From CALBPI01 sp039033695 (GTDB taxonomy: Bacteria; Pseudomonadota; Gammaproteobacteria; Steroidobacterales; Woeseiaceae): DNA of 38,717 nucleotides. This document shows, one piece after another, positions 17,501 through 25,447 of this stretch. The translations under genes and the position numbers were made by a program. The stretch's first letter is position 1. Each line of letters starts with the position of its first letter. The stretch is taken from assembly GCA_039033695.1 (NCBI GenBank), contig JBCCCC010000016.1, positions 1 through 38,717 on the forward strand, in the 5' to 3' direction. The notes under the pieces were generated by a model. It did no database searches and was not told where the DNA came from. It saw nothing but the letters and a program-made list of their open reading frames with translations.

Positions 17501-18470
17501 TGTTCCGCGTAATCTTGGAGGTGATGCGCCGATCGTGCTCGACATGAGCCGGCTCAGGTTGCTTGAAGCTGACCCTGATACGACCGGCCAGGCTGACCCA
17601 TCAGCTATCCCGGCGTTGCGCGTGCGAGCGACTGAGTTCGCGCTCGGTGATCGTCAATTCGGTGCGCTGGAGGCAGATATAGACCGCCTGCCGGACGGAA
17701 TCGTCATCTCGCGTATCGCGACGGCGGCCGATGCGTTTGCGGTGACCGGCAATGGGCAGTGGGTGCTGGACCCAGTCGAAGAAGAGGGTTCGCGCACATC
17801 GATGCAGGCAAGTGTGCGCAGTACGGATGTCAAGCGCATGATGTCGAGCCTTGGCTATGCGCCCGGCATCAATGCGGAATCTCTGACGAGCACACTCGAC
17901 GTGTCGTGGGCCGGCGGGCCCGACGAAGATTTTGTTGCGTCACTCGATGGGACTGTCAGTGTCAGTATTGGCAACGGCACGCTCGACGAAGTTGAACCTG
18001 GAGCCGGACGCGTCGTTGGTCTCATCAGTATTGCTGAGTTGCCGCGCCGGCTTTCGCTGGATTTTCGTGATGTCTTCCAGAAAGGCTTCAGTTTTGACGA
18101 GATCAATGGTGATTTTCGTCTGGTAAACGGCGATGCCTACACATGCAACCTGTCGCTGAAGGGCTCGTCAGCCGATGTCGGCATCATTGGGCGGGCAAGC
18201 CTCGATCGCCGAAATTACAATCAGACGGCCGTGGTCAGTGTCAAAGTTGGCAATACTTTACCGGCTGTTGGCGCCGTAGTGGCAGGGCCGCAGGTCGGTG
18301 CCGCGTTACTGTTATTTAGCCAGATTTTCAAAAAGCCGCTGCGTGGTATGACGGAAGTGTACTACCAGATCAACGGCGGTTGGGATGAGCCAAGTATCGA
18401 CCGCACTGACGCAGCCCGATTCGTTGCGACGTCCGAACTGGCTGGTTGTCTCGTCGATAATATTGGCTAG
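14598..18470 (+). CDS. yhdP: YhdP family AsmA-like phospholipid transport protein
   Basis: A 1290-residue inner-membrane-anchored protein of the AsmA-like repeating beta-groove group, implicated in moving phospholipids to the outer membrane. One transmembrane helix lies at about residues 7-30. A long periplasmic beta-rich body follows. The C-terminus has the AsmA-like 'ISIAELPRRLSLDFRDVFQKGFSFDEINGDF' block and 'YQINGGWDEP'. Length fits E. coli YhdP (about 1266). The ATG at 14598 is chosen, one codon after an in-frame TTG. It sits between rng and tldD as in other gammaproteobacteria. Confidence 0.95.
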   Translation: MLAKLGKILLYTVAALIVLLAVAVGVLRIAMPQLPEYRDEIIARIAEAIDGDVYFDRLDARWRLRGPEIVFHDVVIGERVGSRTIAPLRVETVTVGVSVSRLLFSQQLEVRRIGIEGASILVARHPQGWQVQGAFIQEADADAPTAPAATLPFGDALGITLDDVIVRYQDAVHEREVVAFDIEDAQLRLSAAQIRLSAALSHIVDGGAEVDLLVAGNLPSRSVAGAIAGDWTVSADIEAVSAELVASLLPPDWPLPQSGSADLVADIDWRDGDLEAAVLTLDADDLSPPDGGDAARVSGRAEWSRRDDGWLWAVSNFVVGVSDRQWPAASALVNLARTDETMLISFDSANVTVYDMPYLASFLPAELAPQVIALGLNGTLVSGSGFVQMGATSGENALTFADLEDYELSADFEEFSLAPVAGAPGFTNLSGSMRVTKESGRLELDSSNASLVYPTVFESPVALTRLSGTLIWRSNVRGVSLLSDSILVQTPVVTMDSSLELLLPKDGSSPVIDVESVWAVTDISQVEDVLPTAVMSPKLVDWLDNALETGEVVDGEFQLSGALADFPFRNGEGVFRARGLARNVTMRFARQWPAISELDAIVELDGLSLSTDTNTGVSGGIAFENAVARFDELGRSDLIVETAGKSGASALYRYVGNSPIRGLFGDQFVSLQVDGDIDYDVSLGIPLRAIPEFTLDARLTALGGSFGLSYLPHQLTDLRGDIRIDRSGVYGEQVQADFLGEPVTLGIQPTPEDERYSLRVSANGSLTATALLDELNVPLPDRVAGQAAFDANVRLPRRASALSSPAPVLVGIETTLEGLSIDLPYPAGKPADAALPLRGELSIDGSISAAAKLGELLDIAALIDRDAGQDRFEIDRVTIHLGTGRALLSTVPGIFIDGRIDQLYLGDWLDLRLGEGGWFTANLKSASVQADAVMAFGQLIRDVTASLQQSGDNWLVDLQSPAVEGAVSVPRNLGGDAPIVLDMSRLRLLEADPDTTGQADPSAIPALRVRATEFALGDRQFGALEADIDRLPDGIVISRIATAADAFAVTGNGQWVLDPVEEEGSRTSMQASVRSTDVKRMMSSLGYAPGINAESLTSTLDVSWAGGPDEDFVASLDGTVSVSIGNGTLDEVEPGAGRVVGLISIAELPRRLSLDFRDVFQKGFSFDEINGDFRLVNGDAYTCNLSLKGSSADVGIIGRASLDRRNYNQTAVVSVKVGNTLPAVGAVVAGPQVGAALLLFSQIFKKPLRGMTEVYYQINGGWDEPSIDRTDAARFVATSELAGCLVDNIG

Positions 18471-18528
18471 ACCCTAGTCAGGCGCGGTGCGCTATCATGG
18501 CCAATAAGCAGATAACAGGACGATCGCT

Positions 18529-19971
18529 TTGACTCAATCTGAACAACGCGCACTACTTGCCCGTATTCTCACCACCAGTGAGCTGACCGAGGATCAGGTG
18601 CAAGGCACACTGGCGCGGTTGCTCGAGCGGCGCGTGGACCATGCAGACCTCTATTTCCAGATAGGCGAAAGCGAGAGTTGGACGTTGGAGGACGGACTGG
18701 TCAAGGATGCTGGTTTCTCACGTTCTCAAGGCGTCGGTGTGCGTGCAGTCGGCGGCGACAAGACGGGCTTTGCGTATTCCGACGACCTGGATATGCCTGC
18801 ACTCACACGGGCTGCCGGCGCAGCCAGAGCAATCGTCCGCCAGGGGCAATCGGCGCAGCAGCCGTTGCTGCGTGTCAACGAGATGCCTGCGTTGTACACT
18901 GGCGTTTCGCCACTTGGAGCGCTCTCTGACACGCAAAAGACCGACTTGCTGAAATCGCTGGATGCCCGGGTGCGCGCGTTGGACCCGCGCGTCGAGCAGG
19001 TTATCGTGAGTCTGGCGGCGAGCCATGATGACGTATTGATCGCCGCATCGGACGGCACCTTCTGCGCCGACGCGCGGCCGTTGGTGCGGCTCAATGTGAG
19101 CGTGATCGTCAACGACAACGGTCGTCGTGAGCAGGGCTACGCGGGCGGCGGTGGGCGCTATCCGCTGGATGTCTTTCAGCGAGATGACCTTGGCATGGAA
19201 TTCGGTAGCGAAGCCGTGCGCCAGGCGTTGGTGCAGCTCGAGGCAGTTGCCGCACCAGCAGGGCCGATGCCAGTGGTTCTTGGCCCGGGTTGGCCCGCCG
19301 TACTGCTGCATGAGGCCGTGGGCCACGGTCTTGAGGGCGACTTCAACCGCAAGAAAACCTCGGTGTTCAGCGGCCGACGTGGGGAGCAAGTGGCGTCGCC
19401 ATTGTGCACCATTGTCGATGACGGCACGCTGCCCAACCGACGCGGCTCGCTAACGGTTGATGATGAGGGCACTGCCTCGCAATGTACCGTCCTTATTGAG
19501 GACGGCGTGCTGACGAATTACATGCAGGACAAGATGAACGCGCGCTTGATGGGCGAGTCTCCAACCGGCAACGGCCGCCGGGAATCATTCGCACACTTGC
19601 CGATGCCGCGCATGACCAACACCTATATGCGCAATGGGCCGCATGATCCTGAAGAGATCATACGTTCCGTTGAGCGCGGCCTGTATGCGCCGAATTTTGG
19701 CGGTGGTCAGGTCGATATCACGTCTGGAAAGTTCGTGTTCTCGGCCAGCGAGGCTTATCTGATCGAGAACGGACGACTGGGCGCGCCGGTGAAAGGCGCA
19801 ACACTGATTGGCAGCGGTGCTGATGTGTTGATGCAGGTCAGTATGGTGGGTAATGATATGCGGCTTGATACTGGGGTGGGTGTTTGCGGTAAAGAGGGTC
19901 AGTCAGTACCTGTCGGTGTTGGCCAGCCAACCCTCAAGATCGACGAGATCACGGTTGGTGGTACTGTCTGA
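18529..19971 (+). CDS. tldD: Metalloprotease TldD
   Basis: The catalytic half of the TldD/TldE (PmbA) heterodimer that degrades unfolded or modified peptides and trims microcin B17 and the CcdA antitoxin. The 480-residue protein has the HExxxH zinc site 'HEAVGHGLEGD' starting near residue 261. A TTG start at 18529 is used, with AGGA eight bases upstream. Its partner pmbA is also in this window, about 4.1 kb on. Confidence 0.96.
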   Translation: MTQSEQRALLARILTTSELTEDQVQGTLARLLERRVDHADLYFQIGESESWTLEDGLVKDAGFSRSQGVGVRAVGGDKTGFAYSDDLDMPALTRAAGAARAIVRQGQSAQQPLLRVNEMPALYTGVSPLGALSDTQKTDLLKSLDARVRALDPRVEQVIVSLAASHDDVLIAASDGTFCADARPLVRLNVSVIVNDNGRREQGYAGGGGRYPLDVFQRDDLGMEFGSEAVRQALVQLEAVAAPAGPMPVVLGPGWPAVLLHEAVGHGLEGDFNRKKTSVFSGRRGEQVASPLCTIVDDGTLPNRRGSLTVDDEGTASQCTVLIEDGVLTNYMQDKMNARLMGESPTGNGRRESFAHLPMPRMTNTYMRNGPHDPEEIIRSVERGLYAPNFGGGQVDITSGKFVFSASEAYLIENGRLGAPVKGATLIGSGADVLMQVSMVGNDMRLDTGVGVCGKEGQSVPVGVGQPTLKIDEITVGGTV

Positions 19972-20010
19972 TACGATTTCTTGATTATGTCGCATGCGAA
20001 AGCAGCGTGC

Positions 20011-20053
20011 TGTGACTGCAATCACTGCAATTGACGCTCGTGGTTAACATACT
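20011..20053 (+). promoter_or_regulatory. Predicted class II CRP-dependent promoter
   Basis: TGTGA-CTGCAA-TCACT (20011-20026) matches the CRP consensus TGTGA-N6-TCACA at 9 of 10 half-site bases. A CATACT -10 hexamer lies at 20048-20053, giving a likely +1 near 20060. The CRP site centre is then at -41.5, the exact spacing of class II activation, where CRP replaces a poor -35. It would drive the small gene at 20085. Confidence 0.55.
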
Positions 20054-20084
20054 GTGCGCAGTTAATCATTGCAGGGAAACTGTC

Positions 20085-20255
20085 ATGCAGTTTGATAATA
20101 CGGTGACTGAAACCGATCTGGATCCAGCGGCGCGCGAATTCGCCCGGACCCTAAAAGAAAAGGGCGTCAAGCCTGAGGTCGATTATGGCGTGGATGGCTT
20201 CCAGGAGTCGCTCGGCACGCGCTTGTTGCGCATGATGGGTATCAAGAAAGACTAA
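20085..20255 (+). CDS. Small acidic hypothetical protein
   Basis: A 56-residue product beginning MQFDNTVTETDLDPAAREFA and ending LGTRLLRMMGIKKD. I do not recognise it. It looks helical, with an amphipathic segment 'AAREFARTLKEKGVKPEV' and a basic C-terminus. AGGGA lies 8 bases upstream of the ATG at 20085, and the CRP-type promoter just ahead supports it being a gene. It lies 113 bases past tldD. Confidence 0.6.
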   Translation: MQFDNTVTETDLDPAAREFARTLKEKGVKPEVDYGVDGFQESLGTRLLRMMGIKKD

Positions 20256-20378
20256 TTGCGCCGCGCTTGCGCTGAATCCCGCGGCACCCGATCACGGTGC
20301 GTATGCTTCGATCTCGTCGTCTTTGAGGGTATGCTTGGGGCGAGGGCGTGCTTCCAGGTGCGCCATGGGAGCATCAGC

Positions 20379-20594
20379 ATGTGGGTTTCGAAACCAGTCT
20401 ACGAGGCAGTGCCTTACATTTACCTGATCGCAGGGGCTGCGCTGATGGGTCTGTCACTGTATCTGGATTTTGGCTATTGGCCGACGATTTGCTTGTTGCT
20501 CGGCGTCGCAAGCCTGGTCGCTGGTCTCGTGATTTGGCTGCGTAGGCGTGACTATCGGGATCGTCAGTCGCATCTGGATGACACGCTATTGTAG
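20379..20594 (+). CDS. Small inner-membrane protein with two helices
   Basis: A 71-residue protein with two hydrophobic helices, 'YIYLIAGAALMGLSLYL' and 'TICLLLGVASLVAGLVIWL', and a charged C-terminus 'RRRDYRDRQSHLDD'. The start 'MWVSKPVYEAVPYIYL' resembles small uncharacterised proteins of Xanthomonas-like bacteria. ATG at 20379 is chosen because GGGAG lies upstream; the preceding 40 in-frame residues look non-coding. It converges on the ExeA-FHA gene with 12 bases between. Confidence 0.65.
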   Translation: MWVSKPVYEAVPYIYLIAGAALMGLSLYLDFGYWPTICLLLGVASLVAGLVIWLRRRDYRDRQSHLDDTLL

Positions 20595-20606
20595 CCGACA
20601 GGCGGC

Positions 20607-21785
20607 TTACTCTTCTTCGAGTTGCGAGCTGTCGTCCGGGTCGCGAAAGTCAGTATAGACAAGCTGATGGCTGCCGATGGCAATGATATCGCCATCACGC
20701 AATCTTCTCTTTTTCACGCGTTTCGCGCCGACAAACATACCGTTAGTGCTATTGAGATCTTCGATCAACGAGGTCTCAGCCGTGGTCGTAATCTGAGCAT
20801 GGTGTCGGCTGACAAATCGCGAATCAATGCTGATGTCGTTGTCTTCGGTTCGGCCAACAATGATTCGGCCCGATGTCAGCTCAAACTCTTCGATGACCGT
20901 GTCTTTCTCGCGTAGTTCCAACTGGCCAAGAATCGCCAGGTGATCTGACGTATCAGTGGTGTTTTCGTCAGATACTTCCTGCCAGCCGAGCTCTTTGATA
21001 GCGGCATCAATTTGCTCACCATTGACCGTGTCGGTCTCATCGGCAAAGGCGCACAGCAGCGCGGTATCGCATAGGGTATTGGTGAGACGCGGTACGCCGC
21101 CCGTGAAGCGAAAAATCTTTTCAAAGCAGTCGGCTTCGAAGATTTCCCGGTCACCGGCGCCGGCGACAGACAGGCGATGCAGAATATACTCGCGTTGCTC
21201 TTCTGCGCTCAGGGGTTCCAGATGGAATCGCAGGCGTACGCGTTGGGTCAGCTGGCGCAGGTCGTCGCGGTTGACCTTATCGCGCAGCTCTGGCTGCCCA
21301 GCGATAATGATGCGGAGCACCTTTTCCTTGTGTGTTTCCAGGCCACTGAGTAAGCGTATTTCTTCCAGGACACGACGCGACAGGTTTTGCGCTTCGTCGA
21401 TGATCAGCAAGACACGACGGCCCGCACTGTATTGCTCCAGCAAGTATGTGTTGAGCATGTCGAGAAGCTCGGCTTTACCTTTGCCAAACGGTTTGAAGCC
21501 AAACTCGACCAGCACCGCCTGCAGAAACTCCTCTGGTGACAACTGCGTTTGCGAAATCACGGCATAGTCGACCGTGTCATCCAGGTCGGCTAGAAACGTC
21601 TGTAGCAAGGTCGTCTTGCCGGAGCCTATTTCGCCGGTCAGGATAACGAATCCGTCAGCCAGCCAGATCGTGGACTCCAGATATGACTTGGCCTGCTGGT
21701 GCTGCTCGCTCCAGTAAACGAAGTCCGGATCCGGCGTCAGCCGGAACGGCTGCTCGGTCAGGTTGAAATGCTCGTTATAGGCCAT
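20607..21785 (-). CDS. ExeA/GspA-type AAA ATPase fused to an FHA domain
   Basis: A 392-residue protein. Residues 1-270 form an ExeA-type ATPase opening 'HFNLTEQPFRLTPDPDFVYWS', with Walker A GEIGSGKTT at 51-59 and Walker B LLIIDE at 126-131. Residues about 305-380 are a canonical FHA domain with 'GRTEDNDISI', 'FVSRHHAQI' and 'LNSTNGMFVG', which binds phosphothreonine. ExeA proteins normally have a peptidoglycan-binding or membrane C-terminus for secretin assembly; here the FHA replaces it. No transmembrane helix is evident. The start at 21785 matches the family's N-terminus. It follows purK after 26 bases. Confidence 0.88.
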   Translation of the reverse strand: MAYNEHFNLTEQPFRLTPDPDFVYWSEQHQQAKSYLESTIWLADGFVILTGEIGSGKTTLLQTFLADLDDTVDYAVISQTQLSPEEFLQAVLVEFGFKPFGKGKAELLDMLNTYLLEQYSAGRRVLLIIDEAQNLSRRVLEEIRLLSGLETHKEKVLRIIIAGQPELRDKVNRDDLRQLTQRVRLRFHLEPLSAEEQREYILHRLSVAGAGDREIFEADCFEKIFRFTGGVPRLTNTLCDTALLCAFADETDTVNGEQIDAAIKELGWQEVSDENTTDTSDHLAILGQLELREKDTVIEEFELTSGRIIVGRTEDNDISIDSRFVSRHHAQITTTAETSLIEDLNSTNGMFVGAKRVKKRRLRDGDIIAIGSHQLVYTDFRDPDDSSQLEEE

Positions 21786-21811
21786 CGGCGTAGTATACCC
21801 AATAAGCAAAG

Positions 21812-22909
21812 TTACGCAGCGCCTGGCGATTCACCGAGCGCACGTTCCAGAGCGTCTAGCGCAGGCGAAATATGGCTTTCATCCTTTGCCGTGCAATTGA
21901 TATGACCAAGTTTGCGACCGGCGCGTGGCGCTTTGGCATAGTCGTGCAAGAAGGTATTGGGCAGAGATAAAACCTCGCTGGCCTGTGGCATACGACCGAT
22001 CAGATTGAGCATGCCGCTGTGAAGGTGACTGTCGAGCCTGCCCAATGGCAAGCCACACACGGCACGTAAGTGGTTCTCGAACTGGCTGTACGGCGCACCA
22101 TCCTGCGTCCAGTGACCGCTATTGTGCACGCGCGGAGCAAACTCGTTGCCGAGCAGCAGATCTTTGGTGGCAAAAAACTCGATCGCGATCACACCGACAT
22201 AGTCGAGCGCCATGGTTAGCGTACGCAAGTGCCGGACCGCCTGGCGCTGCAGTTCGCGGGCGACACGAACTGTTTGTGAGCGATGCAAAATGCCGTGACG
22301 GTGTTCATTGCGCGTCAATGGGTAAACCACCAGATCGCCGTTAGCGCTGCGCGCACCAATCACCGACAATTCCATATCAAAACTGACTAGCCGTTCGACC
22401 AGCAGCCCGACGCCGCCCATCGCATCGAACAACGCATCGGCATCTTCGCGCGCCCGTATCCGCTGCTGACCCTTGCCGTCGTAACCTAGGCGCCGTGTCT
22501 TGGCGATAAGCGGGAAGCCAAGGTCTTCGATGGCACGGTCAAGCTCCTGCTGACTATCCACGCTGCGCCATGGCGCAACCGGGATACCACTGCGTTCAAA
22601 CAGGGATTTCTCGACAGCGCGTTCCTGCGCTGCCAACAATGCCGATTTGCCAGGCCATACTGGTACGTTCGAGGAGGAGAACAAGCTGTCGGCGGATGCA
22701 TTCTCGAATTCGAACGTGAGTACATCGCATTGTTGCGCGAGCGACCGGATCGCCGAGCTGTCGTCAAATGGCGCGCAGATATGCTTGCCTACAGCCGCAG
22801 CGCAGGGGGCATCCGCAGGGTCGAGAAACACAAAGTCAAGTCCGAGCGGTAAGCCCGCCAAGCCCATCATGCGGCCCAACTGGCCGCCGCCTATGACGCC
22901 TACCCGCAT
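21812..22909 (-). CDS. purK: N5-carboxyaminoimidazole ribonucleotide synthase
   Basis: An ATP-grasp enzyme that carboxylates AIR in purine synthesis. The 365-residue product begins 'MRVGVIGGGQLGRMM', the family hallmark, and has 'KTRRLGYDGKGQ' and 'NEFAPRVHNSGHWTQ'. The start at 22909 is 4 bases after the purE stop; upstream in-frame codons would overlap purE and are rejected. PurE uses its product. Confidence 0.97.
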   Translation of the reverse strand: MRVGVIGGGQLGRMMGLAGLPLGLDFVFLDPADAPCAAAVGKHICAPFDDSSAIRSLAQQCDVLTFEFENASADSLFSSSNVPVWPGKSALLAAQERAVEKSLFERSGIPVAPWRSVDSQQELDRAIEDLGFPLIAKTRRLGYDGKGQQRIRAREDADALFDAMGGVGLLVERLVSFDMELSVIGARSANGDLVVYPLTRNEHRHGILHRSQTVRVARELQRQAVRHLRTLTMALDYVGVIAIEFFATKDLLLGNEFAPRVHNSGHWTQDGAPYSQFENHLRAVCGLPLGRLDSHLHSGMLNLIGRMPQASEVLSLPNTFLHDYAKAPRAGRKLGHINCTAKDESHISPALDALERALGESPGAA

Positions 22910-22913
22910 CGCG

Positions 22914-23408
22914 TCATTCGCTGTCGCGCGGGTCAGATTGCGCCAGAACGCGCGCCGTTTGTGCATCGCGCCACTCGACCAGCCGCTGGCGAATACGATC
23001 GTCAGACAGGGCCAGAACTGAGGCGGCAAGTAGCGCGGCATTGGTTGCACCGGCGTTGCCGATCGCAAGCGTGCCAACTGGCACGCCTGCGGGCATCTGT
23101 ACAATCGACAGCAAAGAGTCCACCCCATTGAGTACGCGTGACTGCACGGGCACACCGAATACCGGCAGATGCGTCTTCGCTGCTGCCATTCCCGGCAAGT
23201 GGGCCGCGCCGCCCGCGCCAGCGATAATGACTTTCAGACCACGCCCTTCTGCGTTCGCGCAGTAATCAAACAGCAGGTCAGGCGTACGATGGGCCGAGAC
23301 GATATCCACCTTGTGCGGGATTTGCAGCGAGTTCAGCGTTTCGCTGCAGTGGGACAATGTGGCCCAGTCGCTTTGCGAGCCCATGATGATGCCAATTTGC
23401 TCTTGCAT
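22914..23408 (-). CDS. purE: N5-carboxyaminoimidazole ribonucleotide mutase
   Basis: Moves the carboxyl group to make CAIR. The 164-residue protein has 'IGIIMGSQSDW', 'VSAHRTP', 'IAGAGGAAHLPGM' and 'GNAGATNAALLA', all class I PurE signatures. It is next to purK in the usual order; darP ends 4 bases upstream of it on the same strand. Confidence 0.97.
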   Translation of the reverse strand: MQEQIGIIMGSQSDWATLSHCSETLNSLQIPHKVDIVSAHRTPDLLFDYCANAEGRGLKVIIAGAGGAAHLPGMAAAKTHLPVFGVPVQSRVLNGVDSLLSIVQMPAGVPVGTLAIGNAGATNAALLAASVLALSDDRIRQRLVEWRDAQTARVLAQSDPRDSE

Positions 23409-23412
23409 GTTT

Positions 23413-23931
23413 TTAGTCTTCCCCCGGCTTGTCGGCTACGGTTCTAGCCACTGTAAGCTGGTCATGGATAATCCGGAACAGGGAGCGCGATGCCGCCTTG
23501 CGCAACTTCACGTTGATCGTGCCATGGTAGCGCGAAATCTCATCGCTCATTACATCAGTCAATGCCAGCCCTGCTGCACCCAGCGCTGCGACATGATCGC
23601 CGTGGCTGCCGCTCAGCAAGGTATCTCGCAGGCTTTCGGCACGCTTGAACAGAAACTTGTGATGATTCGAATCACCGTGAATTTGATCAAGGCCATCGCG
23701 AACGGTCGCAATGTCGATATCGCGCAAGCGACGTGCGATGTATTGCTTCTGCCGTCGTAGTGCGCCATGGCTGTTCATGGACTGCGCTTCCAGGACCGCG
23801 GACAGCACGTCCTCGTCCGACACCACACGGCGTGCCTGCGCAGGTTTCAGAGCAACCAGCTCGTCGGCAATCGCGCGGATCGCCAGCGCTTCGCGTTTGC
23901 GCGCCGACTTGCTGGGGCGCTCATCGCTCAC
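23413..23931 (-). CDS. darP: Ribosome biogenesis factor DarP (YjgA)
   Basis: A 172-residue protein of the DUF615 family that helps late 50S assembly. It has the basic start 'PSKSARKREALAIRAIADELVAL' and 'RRQKQYIARRLRDID', both typical. It is divergent from pmbA, as in E. coli, but here leads into purE-purK with tight spacing. Confidence 0.93.
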   Translation of the reverse strand: MSDERPSKSARKREALAIRAIADELVALKPAQARRVVSDEDVLSAVLEAQSMNSHGALRRQKQYIARRLRDIDIATVRDGLDQIHGDSNHHKFLFKRAESLRDTLLSGSHGDHVAALGAAGLALTDVMSDEISRYHGTINVKLRKAASRSLFRIIHDQLTVARTVADKPGED

Positions 23932-24103
23932 GGTCTCGCGCTCTGCATCTGTCGCGGCCGTCCGCTATTGCACGTTGTGACAGGCATCTTGGGCTCCTGC
24001 GCCGGCAGTGAAAGCGGCAAATCATAGCATGCAGATGCGATGCGAGCGCCGGTCGATAGCCCGGTGTACACTGCCCGGCAACGTATAGCGAGAGAAGACA
24101 GGC

Positions 24104-25447
24104 ATGAGTGAGATTGCATTGGCGCCAGACTTGGAGCAACACGCCTTGCAAATGATCGATCAGGCGCTCGCACATGCGCGCAAGGGTGGCGCGGATCAGG
24201 CCGAGGTGGGTGTCAGTCAAGACAGCGGCCTCTCGGTCACTGCACGCCAGCGAGAGGTCGAGACCATCGAGTTCCAGAATGACCGCGGTTTTGGTGTGAC
24301 GGTCTATGTCGGCCACTGTAAGGGCTCCGCTAGCACATCGGACTACTCACAAGATGCGATCATTGCGGCTGTTGATAAGGCGCTCTACATCGCGCGCCAG
24401 ACCAGCGCCGATGAGTTTGCCGGATTGGCCGACCCGGATACCTTAGCGAGCACGATCCCGGATCTCGACCTGGATCATGACTGGTCAATCGATGTGGATG
24501 ATGCGCGCCGCATATCGCTGGAAACCGAGGCGGCCGCTCTGGATGCCGATAGCAGGATCTCGAATTCCGAAGGCGCGTCGGTCAATACCCATCGCAGTGT
24601 GTCAGCTTATGGCAACAGCCACGGATTTCGCGGCACGCAGCGTCGTAGTAGCCATAGCATTAGCTGCGCGGTTATCGCCGGCGCCGGTGACGGCATGCAA
24701 CGCGACTACTACTACACCAGCGCCAGAAACCCGGACCGAATGATGTCGCCAACGCAGGTCGGCACGCGCGCTGCGGATCAGGTTGTTCGGCGGCTGGAAC
24801 CGCGCAAGATCGCTACAGGTTCGGCACCCGTTGTGTTGCGTGCCGATGTTGCGCGCGGACTGATTGGTCATCTGTTGTCGGCAATCAGTGGCGGCGCACA
24901 ATACCGACGCTCGAGTTTCCTGCTTGATGCCGCGGGCGACGCGGTCATGCCCGCTGCAGTCACTATTGATGAGCGTCCGCATCTGCCGCAGGGGCCGGGT
25001 AGCGCAGCCTATGACAATGAAGGCGTGGCTACTCAGCCCCGCGCGATTGTGCAAAACGGCGTATTGCAAGGGTACGTGTTATCCAGTTATTCGGCGAGAC
25101 GCTTGGGAATGACCACGACCGGCAATGCCGGTGGCGTTCACAATGCCATCGTGTCATCGACCGCTGGCGATCTCGCGGCACTCTTGTCCGACATGGACCG
25201 CGGCCTGCTGATCACGGAGCTGATGGGGCAGGGCGTCAATCAGGTAACCGGCGACTATAGTCGCGGTGCAGCCGGATTCTGGGTTGAAAACGGGCGTATT
25301 GCCTATCCGGTGAGTGAGATAACCGTCGCCGGTAACCTCAAGAATATGCTGCTCGGGATCGCAGCCATCGGCAGCGATGTTGACGAACGCGGTGGCGTGC
25401 AGACCGGTAGTATCCTGATTGATGAGATGACGATCGCGGGTAGCTGA
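24104..25447 (+). CDS. pmbA: TldE/PmbA, partner of TldD
   Basis: A 447-residue non-catalytic partner of TldD (the HExxxH site is lacking, as usual). Typical blocks are 'LSVTARQREVETIEFQNDRGFGVTVYVG', 'YDNEGVATQPRAIVQNGVLQGY' and 'FWVENGRIAYPVSEITVAGNL'. The complex is needed for microcin B17 maturation in E. coli. The stop codon abuts the yihY stop codon with no spacer. Confidence 0.96.
   Translation: MSEIALAPDLEQHALQMIDQALAHARKGGADQAEVGVSQDSGLSVTARQREVETIEFQNDRGFGVTVYVGHCKGSASTSDYSQDAIIAAVDKALYIARQTSADEFAGLADPDTLASTIPDLDLDHDWSIDVDDARRISLETEAAALDADSRISNSEGASVNTHRSVSAYGNSHGFRGTQRRSSHSISCAVIAGAGDGMQRDYYYTSARNPDRMMSPTQVGTRAADQVVRRLEPRKIATGSAPVVLRADVARGLIGHLLSAISGGAQYRRSSFLLDAAGDAVMPAAVTIDERPHLPQGPGSAAYDNEGVATQPRAIVQNGVLQGYVLSSYSARRLGMTTTGNAGGVHNAIVSSTAGDLAALLSDMDRGLLITELMGQGVNQVTGDYSRGAAGFWVENGRIAYPVSEITVAGNLKNMLLGIAAIGSDVDERGGVQTGSILIDEMTIAGS

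Noticed and set aside
18718..19389. A 223-codon minus-strand frame opposite tldD
   Set aside because: The sequence is a His/Arg-rich shadow of the TldD frame and lacks any family pattern.
20956..21567. A 203-codon plus-strand frame rich in Ser and Arg
   Set aside because: It is antisense to the well-supported ExeA-FHA gene.
21786..21811. TATACT upstream of the ExeA-FHA start as a promoter
   Set aside because: No -35 at proper spacing, and the gene is 26 bases past purK, so read-through is more likely.
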